13,183 bases of DNA from SCGC-AAA076-P13 sp965656035 (lineage in GTDB: Bacteria > Pseudomonadota > Gammaproteobacteria > Magnimaribacterales > D2472), in the NCBI GenBank assembly GCA_965656035.1, contig CBFHIO010000023.1, forward strand, positions 1-13,183, given 5' to 3'. Shown here piece after piece: positions 6,117-13,183 of the stretch. The translations under genes were made by a program, and so were the position numbers. Below the pieces are notes generated by a model. The model was not told where the DNA came from, did no database searches, and saw only the letters and a list, made by a program, of their open reading frames with translations. Numbering within the stretch: the stretch's first letter is position 1; the number at the start of each line of letters is the position of its first letter.

Positions 6117-7091
6117 CTAGCTTAGAGATTCATTAATTTTTGAGATTAGCTTTTCAGAATCTTCAATTTTACCATCTTTTGAATATGCCCTTACATATGT
6201 TTTTTTATTTTTTTCAGTAATTTTTATCTCGAATTGAGCACCATCAAAATTTATCTTATTATTCTTACTGCTGCCAAAATTTAGAAATGAGAAAAGCCCA
6301 TCCTCCTCTTCTTGAGCATAACTAACATAAAAAATACCATTGCTTCTATCCTTGTCATTTACGAAAATTTCAGAAGCGTCCATAGCTTTCGTTACTGAAG
6401 ACCATGCTCTATCGAAATTTAAATCAAGCTCTATAACGGTCTGACCATTCTCAACAAAAATCTTTGCTTTCTTTATATCATTGAGGTTTTGAGCAGCCAA
6501 AGAAGTACCCGAGAACTCATCAACAGATTCAGCAAAATAATTAACTAAATTGCTAAGCTCAGATTGTATTAACTCTGGGTTGCTAATAATCTCATCTGAA
6601 CTCTTGTTAATTTGTGCTAGAAAAATTTCAGTAGAAGCCTCTTTAATGCCGTGTTCGATTTTCATTTTTAATATTGAAGTTTCATCAAAATTTATGTCTA
6701 TTTCTCCTATTAAAGGGTCAGCATTAAGAGTTTCATATGAGGATGTATTCCAATAACTTTTGGTTATAGGCCATGATGTTGAGGGCAAGGTCTCAACATA
6801 TATCCACATCAATTCACCTAAACGTCTTAATTGAACCGAACTATTGCCCGAAGATGCAAAAATTTGTCTAGGCTTGGGCACTTCCTGATCATCGGACAAA
6901 TCTGCAGCTGCATCAACTGGATAATGATTTTCAATAGCTACAATGTTTAAACCATCTGGTAGAACCACATCTTCTTCAACTTGTTCTTTAAGAAATGCAT
7001 TCTTTGTAGGCGGGAACAATCCTTCGGGTCCAGATATGTATGAACACGAGGTTGTTAAAATTAATAAATTGATTGTAAGAAGTTTTTTCAT
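6117..7091 (-). CDS. bamC: BamC-like outer-membrane assembly lipoprotein
   Basis: 324 residues (E. coli BamC 344). A short signal peptide ends at a lipobox-like LTTSC, giving lipidated C16 followed by Ser, which fits outer-membrane sorting. An unstructured segment (about 20-75) is followed by two domains, about 75-175 and about 208-322, the second with FDRAWSSVTKAMDASEI and RSNGIFYVSYAQ, typical of the helix-grip fold of BamC. BamC is an accessory subunit of the BAM complex that inserts beta-barrel proteins. Sequence similarity is moderate, so the call leans on architecture plus its conserved place between dapA and purC. The ATG follows the dapA stop directly, and no Shine-Dalgarno is visible. 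Confidence 0.87.
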   Translation of the reverse strand: MKKLLTINLLILTTSCSYISGPEGLFPPTKNAFLKEQVEEDVVLPDGLNIVAIENHYPVDAAADLSDDQEVPKPRQIFASSGNSSVQLRRLGELMWIYVETLPSTSWPITKSYWNTSSYETLNADPLIGEIDINFDETSILKMKIEHGIKEASTEIFLAQINKSSDEIISNPELIQSELSNLVNYFAESVDEFSGTSLAAQNLNDIKKAKIFVENGQTVIELDLNFDRAWSSVTKAMDASEIFVNDKDRSNGIFYVSYAQEEEDGLFSFLNFGSSKNNKINFDGAQFEIKITEKNKKTYVRAYSKDGKIEDSEKLISKINESLS

Positions 7092-7979
7092 TTAAATTAA
7101 TTTAAGCTTGTTTAGTTCTGACAAAATTTCATCATGATAAGTTTCATCTAATTCTATCAAAGGAAGTCTAATCGAATTCTCAATCTTTGCCATTTTATTT
7201 AACATCCATTTGACTGGAATCGGATTAGACTCAACAAACAATAATCTATACAAATTATTGTTAATCTCATTTAGTTTCTTTGCTTCCTCGAGATTATTGT
7301 CTCTAATGAATTTACATATTTGAGAAATTGATTTCGGTATGACATTAGCCGCCACAGAAATAACTCCGTTAGCACCTTCTAATAAAGCACTCATAAAGGT
7401 GGGATCATCCCCTGAAAGAATAGCAAAATTAGAAGAATTATTCGAAATTTTTACCAACTCTTTAATTCTTTCTATATCATCAACAGCTTCTTTAAGACCT
7501 ACAATATTGTCATGATCAGAAAGAACTCTAACTGTTTCAGGCTTTAGATCACAAGCTGTTCTTGAAGGCACATTATATAAAATTTGTTTAATATCAACAC
7601 TATTAGCAATTTTTTCATAGTGCGCTAACAACCCTCTTTGATTTGGCTTGTTGTAATATGGTGTGACTAGTAAAACATAATCAGCGCCTTTTAATTTTGC
7701 CTCAAGAGATAGCTCAATAGCTTCTTCAGTAGAGTTTGCTCCTGTTCCAGCAATAACTGGAATTCTTTTTTGAACATATTTTATTGTAAAATCAATAACC
7801 TCAATATGCTCTTTAACATTTAAAGTAGCTGATTCCCCAGTAGTGCCGACTGATACTACCCCATCAGTTCCATTATCAATATGCCAATCTATTAGACTGC
7901 TAAGAGACCCATAATCAACAGCACCATTCTTTAAAAGAGGTGTCACTAAAGCAACTAAACTACCTTGTAAAACTTGCAT
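7092..7979 (-). CDS. dapA: DapA, 4-hydroxy-tetrahydrodipicolinate synthase
   Basis: 295 residues (E. coli 292). The Schiff-base lysine is K163 (VGLKEAVDD). The catalytic relay is T46/T47 (GTTGES), Y109 (TPYYNKP) and Y135 (LYNVPSR), with R140 binding the substrate carboxylate. It condenses pyruvate with aspartate semialdehyde, the first committed step to diaminopimelate and lysine. It is the first gene of the minus-strand block, divergent from bcp, so the block's main promoter probably lies in 7980-8048. No Shine-Dalgarno is visible before the ATG. Confidence 0.98.
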   Translation of the reverse strand: MQVLQGSLVALVTPLLKNGAVDYGSLSSLIDWHIDNGTDGVVSVGTTGESATLNVKEHIEVIDFTIKYVQKRIPVIAGTGANSTEEAIELSLEAKLKGADYVLLVTPYYNKPNQRGLLAHYEKIANSVDIKQILYNVPSRTACDLKPETVRVLSDHDNIVGLKEAVDDIERIKELVKISNNSSNFAILSGDDPTFMSALLEGANGVISVAANVIPKSISQICKFIRDNNLEEAKKLNEINNNLYRLLFVESNPIPVKWMLNKMAKIENSIRLPLIELDETYHDEILSELNKLKLI

Positions 7980-8048
7980 TGATAAATTATTCAGTAAAAA
8001 ATAGGACTATACACTATTTTATTATAAATACTTATAAGGTAAAAAATT
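7980..8048. promoter_or_regulatory. Divergent promoter region dapA / bcp
   Basis: A 69-bp AT-rich gap between divergent genes must hold at least part of both promoters. On the minus strand TATAGT (8006-8011) and TATAAT (8021-8026) are possible -10 elements for dapA, without a good -35. On the plus strand AAGG (8036-8039) is a plausible bcp ribosome binding site, 9 nt before its ATG. A dyad (AAAATAG, 9 nt, CTATTTT; 7998-8020) overlaps the first dapA -10. In E. coli gcvR lies between these genes; it is absent here. Confidence 0.5.
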
Positions 8049-8519
8049 ATGGCTAAAAATTTTCAAGGAAAAAAATGTCCAAAGTTCAGTGGAGAATGCA
8101 CTAGCGGGCTATCTCTATCCAATAAAGATTTTGAAGGTAAAAATCTAGTTATTTATTTTTATCCTAAAGATAGTACGCCTGGATGTACTACTGAAGGTCA
8201 AGAATTTAGAGATAACTACAAATCTTTCAAACAGTTTAATACTGATGTTCTTGGTATCTCTAGAGATTCAATCAAGAGTCATGAAAATTTTAAATCAAAA
8301 CAATCATTTCCATTTGAACTCTTGTCAGATCCTGATGAAAAAGTATGCAACGCTTTTGACGTCATGAAGTTAAAGTCAATGTACGGAAGAGAGTATATGG
8401 GTGTTGATAGATGTACGTTTTTAATTGATACAACTGGAAAAGTTATAAAGGAATGGCGATCTGTAAAAGTTAAAGGCCATGTGGAAGAGGTATTAAATGC
8501 AGTTAAAGATTTAACTTAA
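8049..8519 (+). CDS. bcp: Bcp/PrxQ-type thiol peroxidase
   Basis: 156 residues, the family size. The peroxidatic cysteine is C46 in the motif DSTPGCTTEG (T43, C46), and R121 in VDRCTFLID completes the active site. It reduces hydrogen peroxide and organic hydroperoxides using thioredoxin-type donors. The resolving cysteine five residues on (C50 in E. coli Bcp) is Q51 here, and the alternative position in the next helix also lacks Cys. The remaining cysteines are C10, C17, C100 (matching E. coli C99) and C122. A 1-Cys or unusual resolving mechanism is possible. The 3' end overlaps the convergent perM gene by 9 nt. Confidence 0.95.
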   Translation: MAKNFQGKKCPKFSGECTSGLSLSNKDFEGKNLVIYFYPKDSTPGCTTEGQEFRDNYKSFKQFNTDVLGISRDSIKSHENFKSKQSFPFELLSDPDEKVCNAFDVMKLKSMYGREYMGVDRCTFLIDTTGKVIKEWRSVKVKGHVEEVLNAVKDLT

Positions 8520-9575
8520 ATCATTATTGGAGGATGCTGGCCATGCATTCCAAACAGCTTTTATAAAAGTCGCAATTGGTATAGAAAAGAATACACCCCA
8601 AAAACCAAACATGCTGCCAAATATAAAGACTGCAAGAATTATTACAACTGGATGTAGCTTTACTGTTTCAGAAAAAATTATAGGAACAAGCAAATTGCCG
8701 TCAATCATCTGCAACAGTAGATAGAGGCCAATTAATACATAGAATTCTGTTACAAGACCAAACTGAAGTAACCCCACTACCACAATAGGAATCGTTACCA
8801 AGAAAGCCCCAACAAAAGGAATGATAACTGATAACCCAACTAGGACAGATAACAAGGCTGTGTAATTTAAACCCAATGAAGCAAATATGATGGCTGCAGC
8901 AATACCAACAATAAATATTTCAATAGTCTTACCTCTTACATAGTTGCTAAGCTGATCGTCCATTTCAGCCCAAATACTTGTAAACATTTCTCTTTTACCT
9001 GGAATGAATTTCAAAAATCCTTCAATAATATTCTTCCTGTCAAATAAAAAGAAGTACACAAGTATTGGGAATAAAATAATATATATAAGAAATGTTATAG
9101 TGCTCTGTATGCCGTAAATAGAGGATTTAACAACATTTTGGGCTATTGCACTAGCCTCTTCTGAAACAGTTTGAAAAAAGGCAGTAATTTGTTCAGATGA
9201 AACTAGATCTGGGAATTTGGCAGGTAAGTCGGCAATAAAATCAAGAAAGTTGTTTACAAGATTTGGAGCATCAAGAATGAAGGCTTGAAGCTGAGTATAA
9301 AGTAATGGAACTAGCCATATCAATAAAGCCGCACCAGTTATTATAAATATTGAAAAGGTGAGAATTAATGCAACATTTTCACTAACTTTATAAGATTGGA
9401 TTTTCTTCTGCAAACCTACAAGCAAATAAGCAACAACAATGCTTATCATGAAAGGAGTTAGAATAGATCCAAATAAAGATAGAACAATAAAAAAAAATAT
9501 GATTGATAATGAAAAGATAACAGTCTCCTCATTGATAAATATATTTTTTAAAACTTTATTTAATTGCTCAAACAT
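8511..9575 (-). CDS. perM: PerM-like AI-2E family membrane protein
   Basis: 354 residues with about eight predicted membrane segments. Three to four lie before residue 92; a soluble stretch (about 93-150) follows; the rest are in 155-335. Family landmarks are YFFLFDRKNIIEGFLKFIP, NYVRGKTIEI (211-220), IPFVGAF, DGNLLVP and LHPVVIILAV. The family (formerly UPF0118) includes TqsA and Na+/H+ antiporter-like members; substrates are mostly unknown, so no specific transport role is claimed. The symbol rests on synteny: in E. coli perM is the neighbour of bepA, though here the two are divergent. The ATG has only a weak upstream purine run. Confidence 0.85.
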   Translation of the reverse strand: MFEQLNKVLKNIFINEETVIFSLSIIFFFIVLSLFGSILTPFMISIVVAYLLVGLQKKIQSYKVSENVALILTFSIFIITGAALLIWLVPLLYTQLQAFILDAPNLVNNFLDFIADLPAKFPDLVSSEQITAFFQTVSEEASAIAQNVVKSSIYGIQSTITFLIYIILFPILVYFFLFDRKNIIEGFLKFIPGKREMFTSIWAEMDDQLSNYVRGKTIEIFIVGIAAAIIFASLGLNYTALLSVLVGLSVIIPFVGAFLVTIPIVVVGLLQFGLVTEFYVLIGLYLLLQMIDGNLLVPIIFSETVKLHPVVIILAVFIFGSMFGFWGVFFSIPIATFIKAVWNAWPASSNNDLS

Positions 9576-9734
9576 TTATTTCACTATTAACATTTATAAT
9601 TTTGAACTCTAATGTAAAAAAAGCAGTCAAAATTGATGAATGTATAATCAATTAACCTTTAACTTGGGATATATTAATCTAAAAAACATGTTTATGTTAG
9701 TTTTTGCAGGTTTCAATAAATAGCAATATTAAAA
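9576..9734. promoter_or_regulatory. Divergent promoter region perM / bepA
   Basis: The largest non-coding gap in the window (159 bp), strongly AT-rich. On the plus strand a TATAAT lies at 9643-9648 and a TATATT near 9671-9676, neither with a good -35. On the minus strand a TTGACT occurs around 9624-9629 without a well-spaced -10. A dyad AATTGAT, 9 nt, ATCAATT (9631-9653) covers the TATAAT and could be an operator. No RNA gene or small ORF with a coherent product was seen. Confidence 0.45.
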
Positions 9735-11162
9735 ATGAAGAGATGCGTACAAGTAATAATTTCTATACTATCATTGCCCCTTTTTAGTCAGGAAGTAAAC
9801 AATTTAGAATTACCCGAGCTTGGTGATAGAGTTTCTGGGGCAGTTTCAACATCTGAAGAAAAAATAATTGGTAAAGAATTTTTAAAACAAGTTTATTTTC
9901 AAGCCTCTTTAATATCTGATCCCTTAATACAGGAATACACAGAGCTGCTTACATATAGACTTTCTGAATTCAGTGAAGTTAAAGATAGACGCTTCACAGT
10001 TCTCTTGATAGATGATGATTCTTTAAATGCCTTTGCTGCCCCCGGAGGAGTGATTGGTGTAAACGGAGGTTTATTTCTTAATTCTGATAATGAGGCACAA
10101 TTTTCCTCTGTTATGGCTCATGAACTCGCTCATTTAAGCCAAAGACATTTTGCAAGAAATGTTTTAAATGCTCAGGATAGAAGCCTTGCATCATCTTTGA
10201 CAATGATCTCATCAATTGCCTTAGCGTTGATAACTAATAATCCTAGTGCAATGGTAGTTGGGCCTGCATTGATGCAAACACAAAATCTGAGATATAGCAG
10301 ACTTTTTGAAAAAGAAGCTGATAGGGTTGGCTTTGCTAATTTAGTTAGAGCGGGATACTACCCAAGAGCAATGGGTGAGATGTTTGAAAATATGAATGAC
10401 CTTCGAAGACTTGCTGGTGAAGCCCCACCAGAATTTCTATTAACCCACCCTCTTTCATCCTCTAGAATAAGTGATGCACTGAATGCTGCTGAAGGAGTTC
10501 CCGAAGAAGGTACAAAAAAAGACACTTTAGAATTTTCTCTTATTAAATCAAGACTTAAAGTGTTTTACGAAAGAATTCCAAGTCAGTCAATTATATATTT
10601 CAATGCTGAGATAAAAAAAGAAAACTCTGATTCAAACATTTATGGCCTAGCTTTAGCATATAGTCAAAATAATGATTTAAATGAATCTGAAAAACTTATT
10701 AACATTCTTGTAAATAAATATCCAAAAAATTTATTTTTAAATACAACCAAAATTGAAATACTTACTAAAGCTCAAAAGTATGATGAAGCTCTAAATTTAG
10801 CAAATGCTTTTTTGGAAATCTCTCCAAAGAACTACCCCCTCACAATTACCAAATCAAAATTATTGCTTGAAATGAAAAGGTTTTTTGAATCTGAAGAATT
10901 GATACGCGATCAATTAATTAGAAGGAATGACGATCCTGAATTATGGTTACTATTATCTGAAATTCAAAGGAATAGTAAAAATATTGTTGGCTATCATCAA
11001 TCCAGAGCAGAATATTTTTTATTACTGGGTCAAAACGAACAAGCGCTTGGACAACTTGAGTTTGCCTTAAATCTGACAAAAAATAATTTTCAGGTTTCTG
11101 AGAGAATAATGAATCAAATTATCTCAATTAAAAAAGCTATTGGTGAATCTAGGGGTTTTTAG
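9735..11162 (+). CDS. bepA: BepA-like periplasmic M48 metalloprotease/chaperone with TPR domain
   Basis: 475 residues (E. coli BepA 487). A signal peptide covers about 1-18. The zinc motif is HELAH at 129-133, the third ligand is E194 in EKEAD (65 residues after the first His, as in E. coli), and H238 (LLTHPL) corresponds to the fourth, regulatory histidine ligand. Residues about 150-182 are hydrophobic or amphipathic, as in the family. Residues about 300-465 are TPR repeats (YDEALNLANAFLEISPKN is a clear one). BepA degrades stalled outer-membrane proteins such as LptD at the BAM complex and helps others fold, a functional link to bamC in this window. Its stop overlaps the convergent transporter gene by 14 nt. 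Confidence 0.92.
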   Translation: MKRCVQVIISILSLPLFSQEVNNLELPELGDRVSGAVSTSEEKIIGKEFLKQVYFQASLISDPLIQEYTELLTYRLSEFSEVKDRRFTVLLIDDDSLNAFAAPGGVIGVNGGLFLNSDNEAQFSSVMAHELAHLSQRHFARNVLNAQDRSLASSLTMISSIALALITNNPSAMVVGPALMQTQNLRYSRLFEKEADRVGFANLVRAGYYPRAMGEMFENMNDLRRLAGEAPPEFLLTHPLSSSRISDALNAAEGVPEEGTKKDTLEFSLIKSRLKVFYERIPSQSIIYFNAEIKKENSDSNIYGLALAYSQNNDLNESEKLINILVNKYPKNLFLNTTKIEILTKAQKYDEALNLANAFLEISPKNYPLTITKSKLLLEMKRFFESEELIRDQLIRRNDDPELWLLLSEIQRNSKNIVGYHQSRAEYFLLLGQNEQALGQLEFALNLTKNNFQVSERIMNQIISIKKAIGESRGF

Positions 11163-12387
11163 ACTTAGCTTCAAAAATTTTTGAAATTTTATATCCTGTC
11201 AATGAAAAAATACCTGCAAATGGTATTGCTAAAAGCGGAACAACGGAAATACTTATTGCTGCTACTTTTCCAATACTTACAAAGAGACTTCCGGTTAAAT
11301 CACCAAATCTTGTTATGAAGGTGTCGATGAATACGGTTGATTTATATCTATCTTTTTTCTTAAGTTGGCTATAAATAATTTCTCTACTGGGTTTATTAAA
11401 GCCATATTCAAAAACTCTTAGTAATGCTTGAGAAAAAACTACCACTCCCACAGAAGGAGCCAGGCCGTATAGAAGAAACACAATAATAAAGAGCAAGCCA
11501 TAAACTATTAAAATCATAGATGTTCCAAAATAAGAGATAACAAAATATGTCAGTGTTAACTGAGTAATTAATGTTAAAGGTGAAACGAGTTGCTCAATGC
11601 GGTTAAACAAAACAATTCTATCTGATGATAAGTCTGAATAAGATTCAATAATAGGTATTGCACTAATCCACTGAACAGTCATCAATGCAGTAAATAACCA
11701 GGAGTATATAGCAACAGATTTAACTTCCTTTACAGATATTATATTTGAAATTGCATCAGACCAATTTCCTCCCACCCTTTTTATAAGTACATCAGAATTA
11801 TTAATATTAACTAAATAAATTGCGACCATGATTGCAAGAAATAAAAGCATAGATGATGCAAAGGCAAAAAATTCTAAACCGTAATTAGTATATGATTCTG
11901 AGAGTCTTACTGATATCTCAGAACCAGCAATCGCTCCCAATGAGCCGCCTGCCATAATAAATCCGTATAATTTCCGTGACTGCAAATCTCTAAAGATATT
12001 TATTACTAATACCCAAAAGATCGAAACAACAAAAAAAGAATAAATATTACACCAAACATAGAAAACTCTACCAAGCCATATCTCTTGAGTTACATCACCC
12101 TCACCTAGAGAGCGAGAATAGAGAATAAAAATAAATAAATTCATTATCAAAAATGAATAACAATATGTGATTATTTTTTTAAAGTTTTTTCTGGAGGCAA
12201 TCCATGAATATATTGGATTAATTAAAAGCATGGTAAGTGCTGTAAAAGACAAAAGTATTAACAAGAAATCTTGACCATAATTCTCTACAGCCATTTCATT
12301 TCGTATGCCTCTAATAACGTACCAAGAAGCTAAAACTAAAAAAAATAAAAAACTTGTGAGAAAGGTATTTTTAAATTTCATTGACAT
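11149..12387 (-). CDS. MFS protein of the bacterial ATP/ADP-translocase-like (TlcA/Npt, AAA) family
   Basis: 412 residues, about 11-12 membrane helices. Matches to the family from memory are SWYVIRGIRNEMAVENYG (21-38, cf. the YYxLRPLRDEMG motif), FVVSIFWVLVINIF then GFIMAGGSLGAIAGS (142-156), and NKPSREIIYSQLKKKDRYKS then FIDTFITRFGDLTGS in the C-terminal half. Characterised members in Rickettsia and Chlamydia exchange ATP/ADP or import nucleotides; the many free-living homologues have unknown substrates, so no substrate is assigned. Two in-frame ATGs (codons 1 and 3) could start it. The first lies 15 nt after the tRNA-Lys CCA end, suggesting joint transcription with cpoB and the tRNA. A generic MFS exporter is the alternative. 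Confidence 0.75.
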   Translation of the reverse strand: MSMKFKNTFLTSFLFFLVLASWYVIRGIRNEMAVENYGQDFLLILLSFTALTMLLINPIYSWIASRKNFKKIITYCYSFLIMNLFIFILYSRSLGEGDVTQEIWLGRVFYVWCNIYSFFVVSIFWVLVINIFRDLQSRKLYGFIMAGGSLGAIAGSEISVRLSESYTNYGLEFFAFASSMLLFLAIMVAIYLVNINNSDVLIKRVGGNWSDAISNIISVKEVKSVAIYSWLFTALMTVQWISAIPIIESYSDLSSDRIVLFNRIEQLVSPLTLITQLTLTYFVISYFGTSMILIVYGLLFIIVFLLYGLAPSVGVVVFSQALLRVFEYGFNKPSREIIYSQLKKKDRYKSTVFIDTFITRFGDLTGSLFVSIGKVAAISISVVPLLAIPFAGIFSLTGYKISKIFEAKSKNP

Positions 12388-12402
12388 ATTATGCTCTATG
12401 AA

Positions 12403-12478
12403 TGGTGGGTCGCACAGGATTCGAACCTGTGACCAATTGGTTAAAAGCCAACTGCTCTACCAGCTGAGCTAGCGACCC
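12403..12478 (-). tRNA. tRNA-Lys (anticodon UUU)
   Basis: 76 nt including an encoded CCA. Acceptor stem GGGTCGC pairs with GCGACCC. The D arm is TAGCTCAGCTGGTAGAGCA. The anticodon stem GTTGG/CCAAT encloses the loop CTTTTAA with anticodon TTT, and the T arm contains GGTTCGAATCC. It sits 27 bp after cpoB and 15 bp before the transporter gene, with no clear own promoter or terminator, so release by tRNA processing from a longer transcript is likely. tRNA-Lys after pal-cpoB is also the E. coli arrangement. Confidence 0.98.
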
Positions 12479-12505
12479 ATGGTAATGCATAATAAAAAAA
12501 GGTGA

Positions 12506-13144
12506 TTATTCCATATTTTTCAATAACTGCAAGGCTAAAGATGAAGCTGAGTCATTTGGATATTCTCTAATTACAAAATTATATTTATCTTTTGCTCTAT
12601 TTAATTCATTCCTCTTAAGAAAAATATCTCCAATTTTTTTGTGCGCAAGTGGAGTTCTATAATGTGACGGATATAAATTAACTAAATCTAAAAAATATTC
12701 TTCAGAAGATTTTAGATCATTTTGAATCAATGCTATCTCTCCCAACCAGAAGAGTGAAAGAGGTAATTTTTCTTCATCCTTAAAATTTTCCACAAAAAAT
12801 TCAAACAAAGAATTAGCCTGTTCAAAATCCTGGTCCTGAAGAAATTTTATTGCAGTTGCATATACTTCCTCTTTACTTCTTGTATCGTTAATCCCTTGAA
12901 ATCTTACAGTGTTATCTGAGGCAATACTGCTAATATCTTCATCAGTATTTAAAGTATCTACAGATTCTTGGATAAGTTTTTGAATTAGGTAATCTTGAGA
13001 CTCTAAAATATTTCTAAGCTCAGCAATTTCTGATTCTAGCTCTTGTATTTTTAAAAATAATAGATCAATTTCTATGCTATCTTCAGACATGACTAAAGAC
13101 GAATACATAAAAAATAATGAAAATATTATTCTTTGCTTATACAT
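12506..13144 (-). CDS. cpoB: CpoB (YbgF), Tol-Pal-associated periplasmic coiled-coil/TPR protein
   Basis: 212 residues, shorter than E. coli CpoB (263). Signal peptide 1-20 (cleavage after MYSSLVMS), an N-terminal coiled coil at about 24-62 (IDLLFLKIQELESEIAELRN), a variable linker (63-90), then three TPR units from about 91 to 209 ending with YPNDSASSLALQLLKN, typical of the YbgF family. In E. coli it trimerises, binds TolA and coordinates outer-membrane constriction with PBP1B-driven septal wall synthesis. It starts 6 nt after the pal stop with no Shine-Dalgarno, so coupled translation is likely. Confidence 0.93.
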   Translation of the reverse strand: MYKQRIIFSLFFMYSSLVMSEDSIEIDLLFLKIQELESEIAELRNILESQDYLIQKLIQESVDTLNTDEDISSIASDNTVRFQGINDTRSKEEVYATAIKFLQDQDFEQANSLFEFFVENFKDEEKLPLSLFWLGEIALIQNDLKSSEEYFLDLVNLYPSHYRTPLAHKKIGDIFLKRNELNRAKDKYNFVIREYPNDSASSLALQLLKNME

Positions 13145-13150
13145 TTATTA

Positions 13151-13183
13151 TTAATTTATTTCAGCTCTTCTGTTTTTTGAATA
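13151..13183 (-). CDS. pal: Pal, peptidoglycan-associated lipoprotein, C-terminal end only
   Basis: The last ten codons before TAA (13153-13151) read YSKNRRAEIN, matching the end of OmpA-like peptidoglycan-binding domains (NRRVEI-type). With cpoB directly behind, this is the tail of pal from the tol-pal operon; the rest lies beyond the right edge. The terminal residues differ from E. coli. The call depends on a short peptide plus synteny. Confidence 0.85.
   Translation of the reverse strand, partial: YSKNRRAEIN

Noticed and set aside
8501..8516. Palindrome AGTTAAAGATTTAACT as terminator of bcp
   Set aside because: The two-base centre is too small for a hairpin loop, the stem is nearly all A/T, and it is fully coding.
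11170..11185. Palindrome TTCAAAAATTTTTGAA as an intrinsic terminator of bepA
   Set aside because: It has no loop and no G+C-rich stem, so it cannot form a standard terminator hairpin; kept only as a low-interest observation.
12479..12505. Own promoter for tRNA-Lys
   Set aside because: A TATTAT lies about 10 bp upstream of the tRNA on the minus strand, but no -35 at a proper distance was found; co-transcription with cpoB is simpler.
11149..13183. tRNA-Lys as an integration site with a genomic island next to it
   Set aside because: No integrase, no repeated tRNA 3' end and no change of composition; neighbours keep a conserved order with E. coli on the cpoB side.
1..13183. CRISPR arrays, IS elements, toxin-antitoxin or defence genes, riboswitches
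   Set aside because: No regularly spaced repeats, transposase motifs, small toxin-like pairs or long structured leaders were seen; almost all of the window is accounted for by housekeeping genes and the longest gap is 159 bp.

Overview
The window is an AT-rich stretch (about one third G+C by eye) of a chromosome that looks like a streamlined marine gammaproteobacterium of the SAR86 type. That placement is inference, from low G+C, near-zero spacing between genes and gammaproteobacterial gene order. It holds 16 complete protein genes, two truncated ones at the edges (ispG at the left, pal at the right) and one tRNA. No phage, IS element, CRISPR array or defence locus was seen, and every gene belongs to a family I can name.

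Left two thirds (1-7979, all minus strand). Read in the direction of transcription the order is dapA, bamC, purC, iscR, iscS, iscU, iscA, fdx, iscX, ndk, rlmN, rodZ, ispG. The dapA-bamC-purC trio is the E. coli order. The isc-ndk-rlmN-rodZ-ispG block follows the Pseudomonas order as I remember it, but without hscB/hscA (between iscA and fdx) and without pilF (between rlmN and rodZ). The genes touch or overlap, with gaps of 40 bp or less, so the whole block may be one long transcription unit. A secondary IscR-controlled promoter lies at the purC/iscR junction. There a 25-bp site fits the published IscR type 1 consensus at every position. It contains the -35 element and covers the purC stop codon. 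The -10 element lies so close to iscR that the message would start at or next to the GTG start codon.

Middle (7980-11162). A short divergent region separates dapA from bcp (peroxiredoxin). bcp runs tail to tail into perM (AI-2E-type membrane protein), and a 159-bp divergent region separates perM from bepA (periplasmic M48 metalloprotease with TPR repeats). dapA, bcp, perM and bepA are also near neighbours in E. coli, where gcvR sits between dapA and bcp; here gcvR is absent.

Right end (11149-13183, minus strand). The order is the pal tail, cpoB, tRNA-Lys(UUU), then a membrane protein of the bacterial ATP/ADP-translocase-like family. pal-cpoB-tRNA-Lys is a classic gammaproteobacterial order. 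The carrier gene starts 15 nt after the tRNA and overlaps the end of bepA by 14 nt.

Functional themes are Fe-S cluster assembly together with two Fe-S enzymes (RlmN, IspG), envelope upkeep (BamC, BepA, Pal, CpoB, RodZ), and core biosynthesis (lysine/peptidoglycan, purine, isoprenoid, NTP pools). The parts most worth a second look are the iscR promoter arrangement, the isc operon without its chaperones alongside an IscU with an N-terminal insertion, and the translocase-like gene behind the tRNA. I found no evidence of a wholly new system.
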